Part shown: piece by piece, positions 45,160 to 55,854 of the stretch | Position numbering within the stretch: position 1 is the first letter of the stretch | How the letters are laid out: each line of letters starts with the position of its first letter | NCBI GenBank assembly: GCA_028564705.1 | Contig: JAPXFQ010002679.1 | Span: 147,807 to 211,806 of the forward strand | DNA length: 64,000 bases | Direction of reading: 5' to 3' | Source of the DNA: Apricaphanius iberus | Lineage: Eukaryota; Chordata; Actinopteri; Cyprinodontiformes; Aphaniidae | Translations under genes and position numbers: made by a program | The notes under the pieces: model-generated | Told to the model about the DNA's origin: nothing | The model's database searches: none | Seen by the model: only the letters and a program-made list of their open reading frames with translations

Positions 45160-45480
45160 CTTATTATCCAGTTTTATTAAATTCGTGGTGTTTTAATGGA
45201 GCCTGCTTTGTTCCAGATGTCACCCTAAAGATGTTTAAAGTGAACTCATAATGCAGCACTGATGAATTGCATGTTTCCTCTGATGAAATATTGCAGCCCT
45301 GACAGTTTAATTGGTGCAGTTTAAAGAGGAATTGTGGTCTAATCTCTGTCACGGTTTGCGATCTGTATTCACTGCCAGGAGGAAATGGCATCGCTGCAAA
45401 TCAAAGGCGACCCCTCCGGCAGCTGTCCTTGTCAGGGCCTCTTTGATTGGGTACAAGTGATCCAGAGTCACTCATTCAAA
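45160..45480. promoter_or_regulatory. Candidate conserved non-coding element with paired TCF/LEF motifs
   Basis: This repeat-free, balanced block contains two TCF/LEF core words in opposite orientation: ATCAAAG (45400-45406) and CTTTGAT (45441-45447), about 40 bp apart, within a GC-richer island. The ORFs across it have no known domain. The regulatory role is inferred from motif content only. Confidence 0.28.
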
Positions 45481-46109
45481 AAGCGCTCTAATGGAGGAAG
45501 GCGAATACTGCTTCGGTGTTGCTCATCCAGATTTACAGCAGGGTGATGGTCTGTCTGCAAAATCACCCAGGGAAGAATCTATGACAATGTGCATCAGACA
45601 GACAGTTACTGTTATTGATAGAGAGACAGTAATGTGTGTTTCATACAATTGTGGTTGTCAGTATATTGATAAAGGATTAATACTGGCAAAATATTGGCTT
45701 TATCAATAGTTTAATACATAGATAGAGTAGGAGGCATCATTATAGAGTATCTGACAGAAAAATAAGGATATGAGTTCCCAGTTATCAGATTTCCTCCGTG
45801 ATAAGCTAGCTATGCCTTTAATTGCTGAGAAAATTGATGGGAATGCATGCACATTCTTGGTAAGAAGATTATCCCCACTTTTTTTCCTCAGCGTTGTTTC
45901 AAACCTGACTCAGTGTTAGTGAACAGTGGTAGTAACCATCACAAGGCCGCTATCCCAGTTGCCTCTGCACCTATCTCTTCTGCTTTCTCTTCCACTCAAC
46001 TTCCCATTAATATGCTTGGATAGAGCATTCTGTGAACAATAATCATATTTATCAAATATCTTTCAAAGCTTGCCACCTTGTGCAGGATCTCATAGATTTC
46101 CAGTCCAAT
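45481..46109. other. Intergenic DNA
   Basis: No feature is recognised. The plus-strand ORF at 45491-45709 lacks a known domain. Confidence 0.4.
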
Positions 46110-46980
46110 CCACTTTTCTTTATTTAGCACATTAAAAAAACAGCATTAGAGCATGCCAAAGTTTTTTACAGTACAATCAACAAACAACCACTGGACATAC
46201 AACATATCCAAAACAAGGGGATTTCAAAACAGCGGATGAAACAATATAATGGGAACAGTTAAGAGCAGTTATAAGCTTTGGAGAATATAAAAGTTTTTAG
46301 ATGTTCCTTAAAAGTAGACAAAAAAATCAGACATGGGGGTAAGAGGTAGAGTGTTCCACAAGCAGGGGGCGACAACCAAGAAGGCTCGGTCACCCCACCT
46401 CTTATAACGAGTTACTGGGGATGTCAAGAAAGGGAGCGCGTAGGGACATAGGTTGTATTCAATTCTGAAATGTAAGTGAGCGCCATGCCAATTAAGGCCT
46501 TAAATATCAACATCAAGATCTTAAAATTAATCTGCAGGGAGGCAGGGAGCCATTGAATCTTCCTTAGGTCAGTGAAATGTTCACGTCTGCATGTGCCCGT
46601 CAGAAAGTGAGCTGCTGCATTTTGGACAAGCTGCAGGCATGCAATGGTCAATGGCCAAAACACCGGCCAACAGGGAATTAGAAAAATCCCATCTTGAAAT
46701 GACAAATGCATGTATGAAAGAATGTAAATGGACCATCCTGAGGATTGGTTTCAGTTTAACAAAATGTCGCAAATGACAAACACATGATTGCACAACCTGT
46801 TTAGCATGAGTATCCAAGGATAGAGACGGATCCAAAAGAACCCCTAGATTCCTGACACAATCTTTGAATGTACTAGGAAAAGATTTATTTGGAAGTGTCT
46901 GTACCTTGTGTAAGAACCTTTCAGCATGGGGCTTAGGGTTAGCCACAAAATCCACAATACACAAAACTTAAGAACCTCTC
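46110..46980 (-). mobile_element. L2-like LINE 3' half, decayed
   Basis: The minus-strand frames give, in order, VRNLGVLLDPSLSLDTHAKQ, AFVISRWDFSNSLLAGV, LQLVQNAAAHFLTGTCRREH, IQWLPASLQINFKILMLIFK, YISEL, and (46420-46340) GDRAFLVVAPCLWNTLPLTP, which is the end of an L2-like ORF. A tail reading GTGCTAAATAAAGAAAAGTG lies at about 46110. The catalytic part of the RT is missing, and one frameshift separates the two main ORFs. Confidence 0.8.
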
Positions 46981-47290
46981 TAAAAATACACTGGGTATCC
47001 TAACAATTCAAACACCACATGTGCATCAAAACACACAACGTAAATCATCTTAGATATTACTGCAGAAGCTTACACCAATGGTCTTCCTTCTCTCTGATCC
47101 TGGGGGTGCAGCCAGTCAGTGCATTGGACAATGAATGGACCTCCTGGATCAGCTGCTTTGCAAACGCTAGCCAGGAGCATGTCAAGTAGCAGTATACCAA
47201 GGTGTTTCAGCTTCCCAAGCTGCTATTTCTTTTGTATCTTTTAGGTATATTATTTAATACTCAATCACAAATAGATGTAGGTCCACTGTA
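46981..47290 (+). repeat. Unclassified old repeat, copy 1
   Basis: Shares an ordered series of words with 59640-59930: TTCAAACACCACAT, TACTGCAGAAGCT, ATGGTCTTCC, TGCTTTGCA and CAAGTAGCA. Non-coding; no terminal repeats were found. Confidence 0.55.
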
Positions 47291-47569
47291 TGCAGAAGTA
47301 ATTCATTCTTGAAAGGAACCTAATTGTTCATCAGGTAAATTAAAAGCTTCTGCAATATAAGAACTTCCTGTTTGGACAAGCATGTGAAGGCAGTGCAGTC
47401 TCAGCCTCTCGCAACAATAACTTGTTAAACTTATAATACTTGCCAAACAAAAAAACACAGAGCGAATTCATAACTAAGCTCCAAATAACTTTAACGGATG
47501 CCAAGGAAGAAAAGAACTGCCTATAACGACAGAAATAGAACCAAACGTGGCAGAGTCCTTGACACATGA
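47291..47569. other. Spacer
   Basis: No feature is recognised. Confidence 0.4.
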
Positions 47570-48270
47570 TAGCATGGGGCTAACTAGCATAGCTAACATG
47601 CTGGAATGGCAACAGAGCTAGCATCGCAGCTGACTTCAAGCCATCATTTGCAACCCTGGAATCAAGACTCGAAGGGATACAGAGAAAGATTTCGGAGCAC
47701 GGTCAGCGAGTGAACTCTTTAGAATCCTACGCAGAAGCTTAAGACCAAAGACTTCAGGCTCTTGAGGAGTGGGTCCTAGCATTAGCAAACCGCAACACCA
47801 AGCTAATAGCAAAGGTTATCGATCTCGAAAGCCACAGCCGCAGAAATAAAATAAGGTTAATCGGTCTTCCAGAGTCATTGGAAGGAACTAGGCCTACCAC
47901 CTTCTTCGCAGAGTTGTTGGCTGAAGTATTCAGCAGCAAGACCCTTCAATACCCACCGGAGCTGGACCGAGGCCACAGAGCGCTCACCGCCAAACCATAA
48001 CCAGGCGCCTGGCCCAGGCCCGTGATAATTCGCCTACATCGGTACCAGATTAAGGAGCTGATCATCCGCGAGACCCACAAGCGGAGGGGAAAGCTTGAGT
48101 ACCGAGGGTGGCCAGTTCAGATCTTTGAGGACTACAAGCCTGAAGTAGCCGAGGAACAAGCTAAGTACCGAAATGTGATGGCCTAACTCTACAACTTGGC
48201 TCTCCGGCCAACGCTGCTCTTCCCGGGCGAGTTTACAAATTACTCTGGAGAACATGCTAATAAACTGCAT
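47570..48270 (+). pseudogene. L1-type ORF1 relic
   Basis: Plus-strand translation gives the RNA-binding ORF1 protein of fish L1-group elements: a coiled-coil part, then LESHSRRNKIRLIGLPESLE, TTFFAELLAEVFSS, PPELDRGHRALTAKP, RPVIIRLHRYQIKELIIRET, KRRGKLEYRGWPVQIFEDY and LRPTLLFPGEF. Stop codons interrupt at several points (for example before DQRLQALEE, after RALTAKP and after NVMA), so it cannot be translated whole. It is followed directly by mid-ORF2 sequence. Confidence 0.8.
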
Positions 48271-49138
48271 AGATCCCAGGGGAGGGGCTGGAAAAGGCCA
48301 TAGTGGACATAAATAACCTTCTTTCTTCTACAAATACACCCAATCTATACAAAGAAAGAACAAAATTCCAAACGGAACTAGATCTGCTTCTTACCTCTGA
48401 GGCTGAACAATTAATTCTGCGTTCCCGAGGAGTACTATACAAGCATGGGGATAAGGCGGGCTGTCTTTTGGCACAACAATTAAAAGCAAAAATAGCATCA
48501 AAACAAATCACACAAATAACTGATGATTCAGGGTCAATAACTTCAGAGCCAGATAAAATAAATGACGTGTTTAAACATTTTTTTATACAGCTTTACACCT
48601 CAAAAGCCTGTACGGATGGAATTAATTTAAACAACTTTTGTGAAATATTAGACTTACCCAAAGTTTCCCTCAAAAGTAATTTAAAATTGGACACTGCCAT
48701 TACACTCTCAGAAATTAAAGAAGCAATAAAGTAAATGAATAATGGTAAATCACCAGGCCCAGATGGCTACCCAATCGAATTCTATAAAACATTTTCTGAA
48801 CAATTGGCCCTATTATTTCTGGAAATGTATAATCACGCACTACAGCAGGTCACTCTGCCACCTACGATTACGCAGGCCTCTATCTCCCTAATTTTTAAAA
48901 AGGATAAGTACTCACTGGAATTCATGTCCTATAGGCCAATTTCGCTCCTCCCGGTGGACGTTATAATTCTCACAAAAATACTAGCTTTGTGATTAGACGG
49001 TGTTATGCCCTCAATCATCTCAGAAGATTAGACAGGATTTATAAGGGGAAGGCACTCATATTCTAAAATAAGAAGGCTTTTAGGTGTCATACTCTCTCTA
49101 TCCTCTCCTAATGTCCCAGAAGCTATAATATCCCTCAA
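48271..49138 (+). pseudogene. L1-type ORF2 relic (RT N-terminal part only)
   Basis: The plus-strand frame reads TKFQTELDLLLTSEAEQLIL, RGVLYKHGDKAGCLLAQQLK, a TAA, MNNGKSPGPDGYPIEFYK (RT block 0/1), ITQASISLIFKKDK, YRPISLLPVDVIILTKILA, then a TAG within a TGFIRGRHS block. It breaks off at PEAIISLNAK, just before the first catalytic Asp block, where a CATA microsatellite begins. The whole endonuclease domain between ORF1 and this point is deleted. Confidence 0.8.
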
Positions 49139-49208
49139 TGCAAAGAGGGATATATATATACACATACATACATACATACATATATACATTCATACATACA
49201 TACATTTT
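49139..49208. repeat. (CATA)n/(TA)n microsatellite
   Basis: Tandem TA then CATACATA units with small interruptions, directly at the L1 truncation point. Confidence 0.93.
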
Positions 49209-51655
49209 ACTGCTGCGCTTGCGCATTATCCAAAGGTACGTCATTCTGATGACACACCCAGTGATGACACAGCAGAACAATGTGTGAGTCTATGTTCAAC
49301 AAAAGTCTCTTACATTTAGACCAGATTTAAACTTTTTTATGCCAGAATACATGGCAAGACATGAAGCAGTGAGCAATTTCAAAATAAGATGAATAAAAAC
49401 TGAATTTCACTTTAGAAAAACTGACCAATTGAAACATACTAGATTTTAACGACCCAGAAGAACCTTAGCCCGACAATCTCATGCTGTACACAGGAGGCAT
49501 ACAAACATTTTGTATTTTAAGACATGCTGTCAGGTGGTCCATTCACATTGCCACTTAGAAAGCTCTACTGTCACTGAAAGTGACATGAAAGTGTAAATGT
49601 GCCATCAATCAAAGACTTGCAAGTAGATTTATTGTTCAGTTGACATTGAAATACATCTGTCCACCTATTTTCTATTGCCACTTAATCCTTGCAGGTTCAC
49701 ACAGGGGCTTAGGTCAGGCTTTCCCCCCACAGTTAATGCAGTTGATGAGAAGCAGTATGTATCTAAGGACATTTTTGAGGGTTCAGATTAAAAAGGAGCT
49801 TCACTGTTCTTAGAACCCAGATAGAATGTGAAAACTCAACACAAAAGCCCCATCGCCTGGATTGAAAACTTCTGGCCTATTTGCTAAGAATCAACAGCTC
49901 AACTGCTCTACACACAGCTGCAGCCTTAAATTTCACGGCTAACTGGAACTGTTTATTGAGAAGGGGATTTAAAAAACCTCTAAACTATCTAAACCTCTAA
50001 ACTGGCGATCAAAACTAGCCAGGTTTTCCTGATTTAAACATTAAGTAGTTAAGTATTAGGGTCAAATAGCTTCTGTGTAATCAAATACTTTTGAAATGCT
50101 ATAAAGCATTTACCCCTTCATTCTCACTCATTGTGTAGGAAACCATTTAATAGGTTTTAGTATTAAATGTTCTACATTTCTAAAGGAACCGCACCAGCTG
50201 ATAACAGGAGTGTCATTTGTTGTGCACTTTGGCAAGTGAACACAGATGATGGGATTTCATGATGTGCTCAGTCTAAAAGCAGTCTGACTTTTGCAATAAC
50301 TCCATTTAGATACAACCTGATGAATGAATGGCATTACAAAAATTAATCTACAAAATTATGAAAGAATAACTACCTGCACTTCAATTTAATAAAGTTTTAT
50401 TTATATATTGCCTAGACATACATAAATTCCAATTAGTTTAAACCTTTTCTATTTAAACTATTTGCAACTAATAGTAGGATGTAAGTGGTGGCAGCTATCC
50501 CTGCATTCAATGAAAGGGAAGGTTTATCCTGGATATGCTGTTCTCTCTTTTTAAGGTCAACCTAGTCACGATTAGCCTCATGCATGGCTTCAGGCTGTGA
50601 GAAAGATGGCATGCAACCCACCTCCCCACTAAAATTAAATCTGATGACATTCTGTGTGGTAACAGTACTAATTATCATACCACCATGCACTCGGTCATGA
50701 GCAAGAACTTTTCTTTACATGACTGTAAAGAGTTATTACATGTGCTTAAGCTAGTTTAATGTGAATTGCTGTTAAATCTATGAAGTAGAAGCTAGTCTCA
50801 CTGGTTATCGCCGACATGCAGGCCTTTTAAGGCAGCAGTTGAATAAAATGTGCAGTGTGAGTGTATGTGTGTGTATAATCCCTGAACACTAACGCTGCTT
50901 TTTCTCTTCCTCTCCAGCAAAATGCTTCATTCTGGTGTGACTAATATCCAAACATTCCCAACTTGCTCTTCCAGTACGGGGAAAGCAGGAGAGGTGTGAC
51001 AGGCCAGCTTTGCTAATAAGCTATCAACTGAATAATTACCACTAACTTGCTTCTCCACAGGGCTTTGGGAGCCATAAATGGCCACACTGTCACACACCAA
51101 CAGAAAATCGTGGTGTGTCAGCATTGCAACGGCAGGACTCGGTCACTAGGGACCTGAGTGGATATATTCGGGTCAAATGCTTTAGCTAATGTACAAACCT
51201 TCCTGAAGAACAAGCCTCAGCCTGTTAGGATGTGCTGCGACACCAGCTGTAGTTGAATCGTGGTGACACTATGGTCACAAGTAGGAAAAAAAGAAGGTGC
51301 AAAAAGTTTAATTATGGCATCTGGTCTCAGTAAGCTGAGAACATCTATACTGATTTCTAAAGTAGCTACAGGAGGTAAAAAAGTCCCAATTATCATGACT
51401 GAAAATGTTTTTGAGCTGGTGTAAATGTTCATGTATGAATCAGCTCTTGTTTTGATCTCTCTACTATTAATGCTCACGCCGTCTACTTGTATTGTTTCAT
51501 CATTTTCATCTTGAAAGAACCGTATTCAATTGTATTCTTATGCAGCAGTTTGGGAAAGATTTTCAATTTAATATATTTATCTAATGCGTATTCACTATAT
51601 TTGCTATAATCCAATTTACTGGATGAAAATACCTGATTAATTTTCTGTTCAAGAA
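49209..51655. other. Non-repetitive intergenic DNA
   Basis: No gene or RNA is recognised. A very decayed LINE-tail-like stretch may lie at 49655-49720 (CACCTATTTTCTATTGCC). The ORFs at 50927-51124 and 51217-51477 lack known domains. Confidence 0.4.
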
Positions 51656-52090
51656 TTCAAGGCAAGGCAAGGCAATTTTATTTGTATAGCAGACTTTCAA
51701 CACAGGGCAATTCAAGGTGATTTACATATGATTAGAATACAAATGAGCAGTTAAAATAAGCAAATAATCAAGAAAATACAACAATGTAGGGACAAATGAG
51801 TAAAAAACACAGGTTTAGTTCATTAATTGATCTTGGTGAAGAAAGCTCACAGTTTTTAACACAAAGAAAACATTTACAGCAAATAAGAAAATAATTTGTG
51901 TGACAATTAAAAACAAGCAAGTAAAAACAGTTACTCATAAGCGAGTCTAAATAAGTAAGTTTTAATTTTAGATTTAAAAGAGTTCAGTGTCTCTGCAACT
52001 TTGTATTCTCCTGGTAGTTTGTTCCAGATATGAGGAGCATAGTTCATGATCGATCTGTTTTGGTGGCCAAAGGATTAGCTGTCTGCTTTT
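51656..52090 (-). repeat. L2-like LINE 3' UTR and tail
   Basis: On the minus strand this ends with GCTATACAAATAAAATTGCC and repeated TTGCC, a typical tail, preceded by about 400 bp of matching 3' sequence. No RT sequence remains. Confidence 0.65.
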
Positions 52091-52662
52091 TGTGGATACT
52101 GTGGTTCAGTTGACTTTATCAGATCATGATCTGCAGCTTTTCCTGTAGCAGTTTGGCTTGCAGTGTGCAATTTAGCACCTTCAAATCCTAGACCATGGTC
52201 TTGATCTGGAAATGCATTGCAAAACCTGTCCATCTAACCAGGTCAAAAAATCTTGTTTCCACCAAAAGGTATTTTTGATCTTGTTTTGAGACTTATATAC
52301 AAAGCAAGAGCAGTAGATGTTAGATTATTAATCTTATTTTGAGTATATATGTCTTATTTTGAGATTTCTTACCAAGTACAAATTGTCTTATTTCATTGGC
52401 AGATTATTTCACTTAATTAAAGTATTTTGAGGGTTTGGGTAGTCTTGGTTTGGTGCTTCAACATTTGAGTCACAGCTGCATTGTTTTTTTCTCAGGCATG
52501 TGGGGCATGTGATGCTCTTGAGTAAGTTTTTTGCAATAAGCATTAAATTTAATAATTGCATGATAAGTTAAAACCAGCTCTACACTTGTCATTTGCATGT
52601 TTGTTGTTTCTCTTTTTCAACTAAAGAGACTGGAGGACCAAAGGCTTCACACTGGTGTATCA
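52091..52662. other. Intergenic DNA
   Basis: No feature is recognised. Confidence 0.4.
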
Positions 52663-53173
52663 GGCCATGTCCACACGTAGCCGCGTTTAAAAAAAAAAGA
52701 GATTTTCCTCCGCTCGTTCAGAAATAAAATCTCCATCCACACATAACTGGTTAAATGTGATTTTCAGCACATTCATAGACGTGGAAAACCTCTAGGGGGC
52801 AGTAGTTCTCCCAAAACATATCCTCTCAGAGTGACTTTCCATCTTCAGCACCTAGCAGTGATAGAGCTTGTAAAAGCAAACAAACAAAACGCGCTTTAAC
52901 AATGGATGATACCAAAACAGGTCGCACAAGTGATGTTGGAGCTTTATTTTTTTTTTGCGGATAGTGACGTTACAGCTCTTAAAACTCAGTTTTCGATAGT
53001 TCACATGCAGATACTGAAAACGGAGAAAAACGTAAATCTCCACTTTGGCCGGAGTATTTGAAAACATTCGTTTTTTGGTGCAGAAAATCTCAGTTTACAT
53101 TTGGATGACAGGCCAAACCATATAAGAATATCTCAGTTTTGTGAGATATCTGGATAGGTGTGGACAGGGCCTC
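52663..53173. mobile_element. MITE with GGCC-ATGTCCACAC ends
   Basis: The left end GGCCATGTCCACACGTAGCC and the inverted right end GGCCCTGTCCACACCTATCC are terminal inverted repeats (16 of 20 positions match). TCA stands on both sides (52660-52662 and 53174-53176), a possible 3-bp target duplication, as for PIF/Harbinger, though three bases could match by chance. It is non-coding. Confidence 0.7.
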
Positions 53174-53479
53174 AGTCACAACTGACCCCACCCCCTCTTG
53201 TGTCCTTAGCAGAAGGAGGGAGCTCTCGCTTTAAGTTCTTGCCTGGTGCATTGTACAGTGCCACAGTGTGTAGCATTAGAGGTGTAGCAAACCAGAATTG
53301 AATGTTTCTATTGCTAGTTTGTCATTTTTTATTAAAAAAATTCATAACAGGCAGTTTTACCTGTTTCCCTTCTGAGCCTCATGATGAATAGTTCTTGAAG
53401 GGCAAATTTGTTTACAGGGACTTCATAATCCATTTAATTGACTATTTTTAGTTTTTGCTTTGTTTTGTTAATTGTGTCA
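53174..53479. other. Spacer
   Basis: No feature is recognised. Confidence 0.4.
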
Positions 53480-53757
53480 ATGCTGTAGGAATTCACACTA
53501 TAGTCTTCCTGTTTCTCTTTATACTTATTATTCTGCTCGTGCACTTTTTTTGGACTTCACATACTTCTGCAATTTTCATGCGATTTTTGCCATTCAAAGT
53601 TTCACGCGTTCAGCTTGTTCTGCTCTTTCCGGCTATGACTTTTGGAATCCATACCTTTCATACTTTTTCAAATATTCAGCTTTTTATGCGATTTTTTTCT
53701 CCCATTTAAATTAATGGAAATTCACGGAAATTCATGGAAATTCCACAAAAACTTTGT

Positions 53758-53796
53758 GCTTTTTAAAAGTTGAACACCATTCAACTTTTAAAAAGC
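53758..53796. repeat. Perfect 17-bp hairpin, 5-nt loop
   Basis: The arm GCTTTTTAAAAGTTGAA (53758-53774) and its exact reverse complement (53780-53796) flank the loop CACCA. Confidence 0.97.
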
Positions 53797-53936
53797 TCAC
53801 AAGGCTTTATATTTTCTTCGTATGATTAAACTTTTTGATATCTGTTACATTTTTTCTAAAATTACAATTTAAAAATCATGCTAATTTTTTCAGATTTTCA
53901 AATTTACAATGTAAGTCAATGGAGGCAATTTTATAC

Positions 53937-53958
53937 TGCTAGAGTGTACACTCTAGCA
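53937..53958. repeat. Perfect 22-bp palindrome
   Basis: TGCTAGAGTGT followed immediately by its reverse complement, no loop. Confidence 0.97.
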
Positions 53959-54884
53959 ACTGCCGTTTTTTGACACTTTTGATCTTTCACAAACAAATTA
54001 CTCCCGTTTCTACAAATTTTGCACTATCTGCACATATTATACCTTAAAATGTAGGAATAATTCGACCCAATCGACCCAAAGCGACGGAGCAGATCTCTCA
54101 AGTGAATAGGAAAATGCATTGGGACAGAGAAAATTTCAGGAAGGGACAGCTTGATTTTCACCTATCTTCGTAAAGTCATATCTCAGAAACGATGCGATGT
54201 AAAACCATGAGCCTTGCACAGATTACACCTCAAACCCTCCTGACGCTCACGATCAAACAACTTTCATGATACCTTTTACCATTTCTCCATAAATTTGACT
54301 TGTGTAACAAATCTGCTCCTCGCTGAAATTGCTCAGATTCAGAAATGCTAAAATTATGCTATTTTTTTACAAAATCACTGCTCCTACACAAATTGATGTA
54401 CAGACATGAAATGAAGTATGATTTTCCATCAAAGCCTGCTGAGACTTACAAAGAAAAAAATATTTTGATACACCTTATAGTTTTCGAGTTACAAGAAGTT
54501 GTTCGGAACCAAGCACAGGCAGTTTTCAGTTTTTCTCAATTTTATTGACATATTTGACATAGTTTTACAGCTATAATATTATATTTTCAAAAAATTGAGT
54601 AGGATCAGAGCGTTTCCCTATCCGTTCCGATAAAAACTGGAATGGAGTGGAGGGAGCTCTGGAGTGATTAAAGACAAAGCACAACAGAACCTCACAGCCA
54701 TAGGGATTTAATTATTACATGTTAGACTGGCCTACTGAGACCACTTTTTTGCAATACAGCCTTATGTTGTGCTATGGAATGGTTTGGTAACTTCATGGAA
54801 CATTACACCATTGCCTGCCTGAACTTATTAGTGTGGAGTGTTCTTTTTTCTCAGGTTTACATTGCTCAAGGTAAGGTGTTTTTG

Positions 54885-55730
54885 AACATACTGAACATGT
54901 TGTCATTGTTAACTGTGTTTGCCAAGATAATGTCGGGTTCATTTAAGCTAACAGTAGCATTTAAGCTAGCATTAGCATATTAGCACGTTTAACCTAACAT
55001 GTGCTTTTTAAGTATATTTTAACATACTGAATAGCTTGTGTCATTATTAACTAACATGTTAGTGTTTGCCTACATGCTGTCGGGGTCATTTAAGCCAACA
55101 ATAGCATTTAAGCTAGCATTAGCATTTTAGCTGATTTAAGCTAACATATGCTTTTTAAGTATATTTTAGGATACTGAATAACTTGTGTCATTATTAACTA
55201 ACATGTTGGTGTTTGCCTACATGCTGTTGGGGTCATTTAAGACAACATTAGCATTTAAGCTAGCATTAGCATTTTAGCTGATTTAAGCTAACATATGCTT
55301 TTTAAGTATATTTTAACATACTGAATACCTTGTGTCATTATTAACTAACATGTTAGTGTTTGCCTACATGCTGTTAGTGTCATTTAAGCTAATATTAGCA
55401 GTTTAGCTAGCATTAGCCTTTGAACTCATTCAAATCAAAATTAGCTTTTTAGGTACATTTTAACATACTGAATGGTTTGTGTTCTTGTTAGCCAACATGT
55501 TAAAGTTTGCTTATATGCTGTTACTGTCATTTAAGCTAACTTTAGTGTTTTAGCTAGCGTTTTACTTTTAGCTCATTTAAGCTAACAAATTCTTTTTAGG
55601 TGTATTTTAACATTCTGAATTGGTTGATTCATTGTTATCCAACCTGTTACTATTTTCCAACATGGTACCAATAGCATTTTTCGCTAATATTAGCATTTTT
55701 GCTAATTTAGCTTAGATTGGTAGTTCTGAT
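54885..55730. repeat. 147-bp-period tandem array (about 5.7 units)
   Basis: The landmark AACATACTGAAT or a close variant recurs at 54885, 55021, 55168, 55315, 55462 and 55609: one step of 136 bp, then four of exactly 147 bp. Each unit also carries TTATTAACTAACATGTT, GTTTGCCTACATGCTGT, GTCATTTAAG and GCTAGCATTAGC. Outer units are more diverged than the central ones. Non-coding. Confidence 0.93.
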
Positions 55731-55854
55731 GATTTTTATCATAATGAATGCAATGGATTACTGTAACCCAACGTATTAGCAAGGATCAAGATATAACAAA
55801 TTGCATTTTATGTAGCATTAGCTTGTATTGCTGGATTTAAACCAAACCATACCA

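Larger units (their letters stand above)
53480..54884. repeat. AT-rich composite repeat, left part, with perfect hairpins
   Basis: This is an AT-rich, non-coding block with GAGCGTTTCCCT-type words and internal short repeats (ATGGAAATTCAC/GGAAATTCATGG). It contains a perfect 17-bp hairpin (53758-53796) and a perfect 22-bp palindrome (53937-53958). I take it as the left part of one large repeat because the tandem array and the 57126-57690 block share its style and follow on from it. No known superfamily is assigned. Confidence 0.45.
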
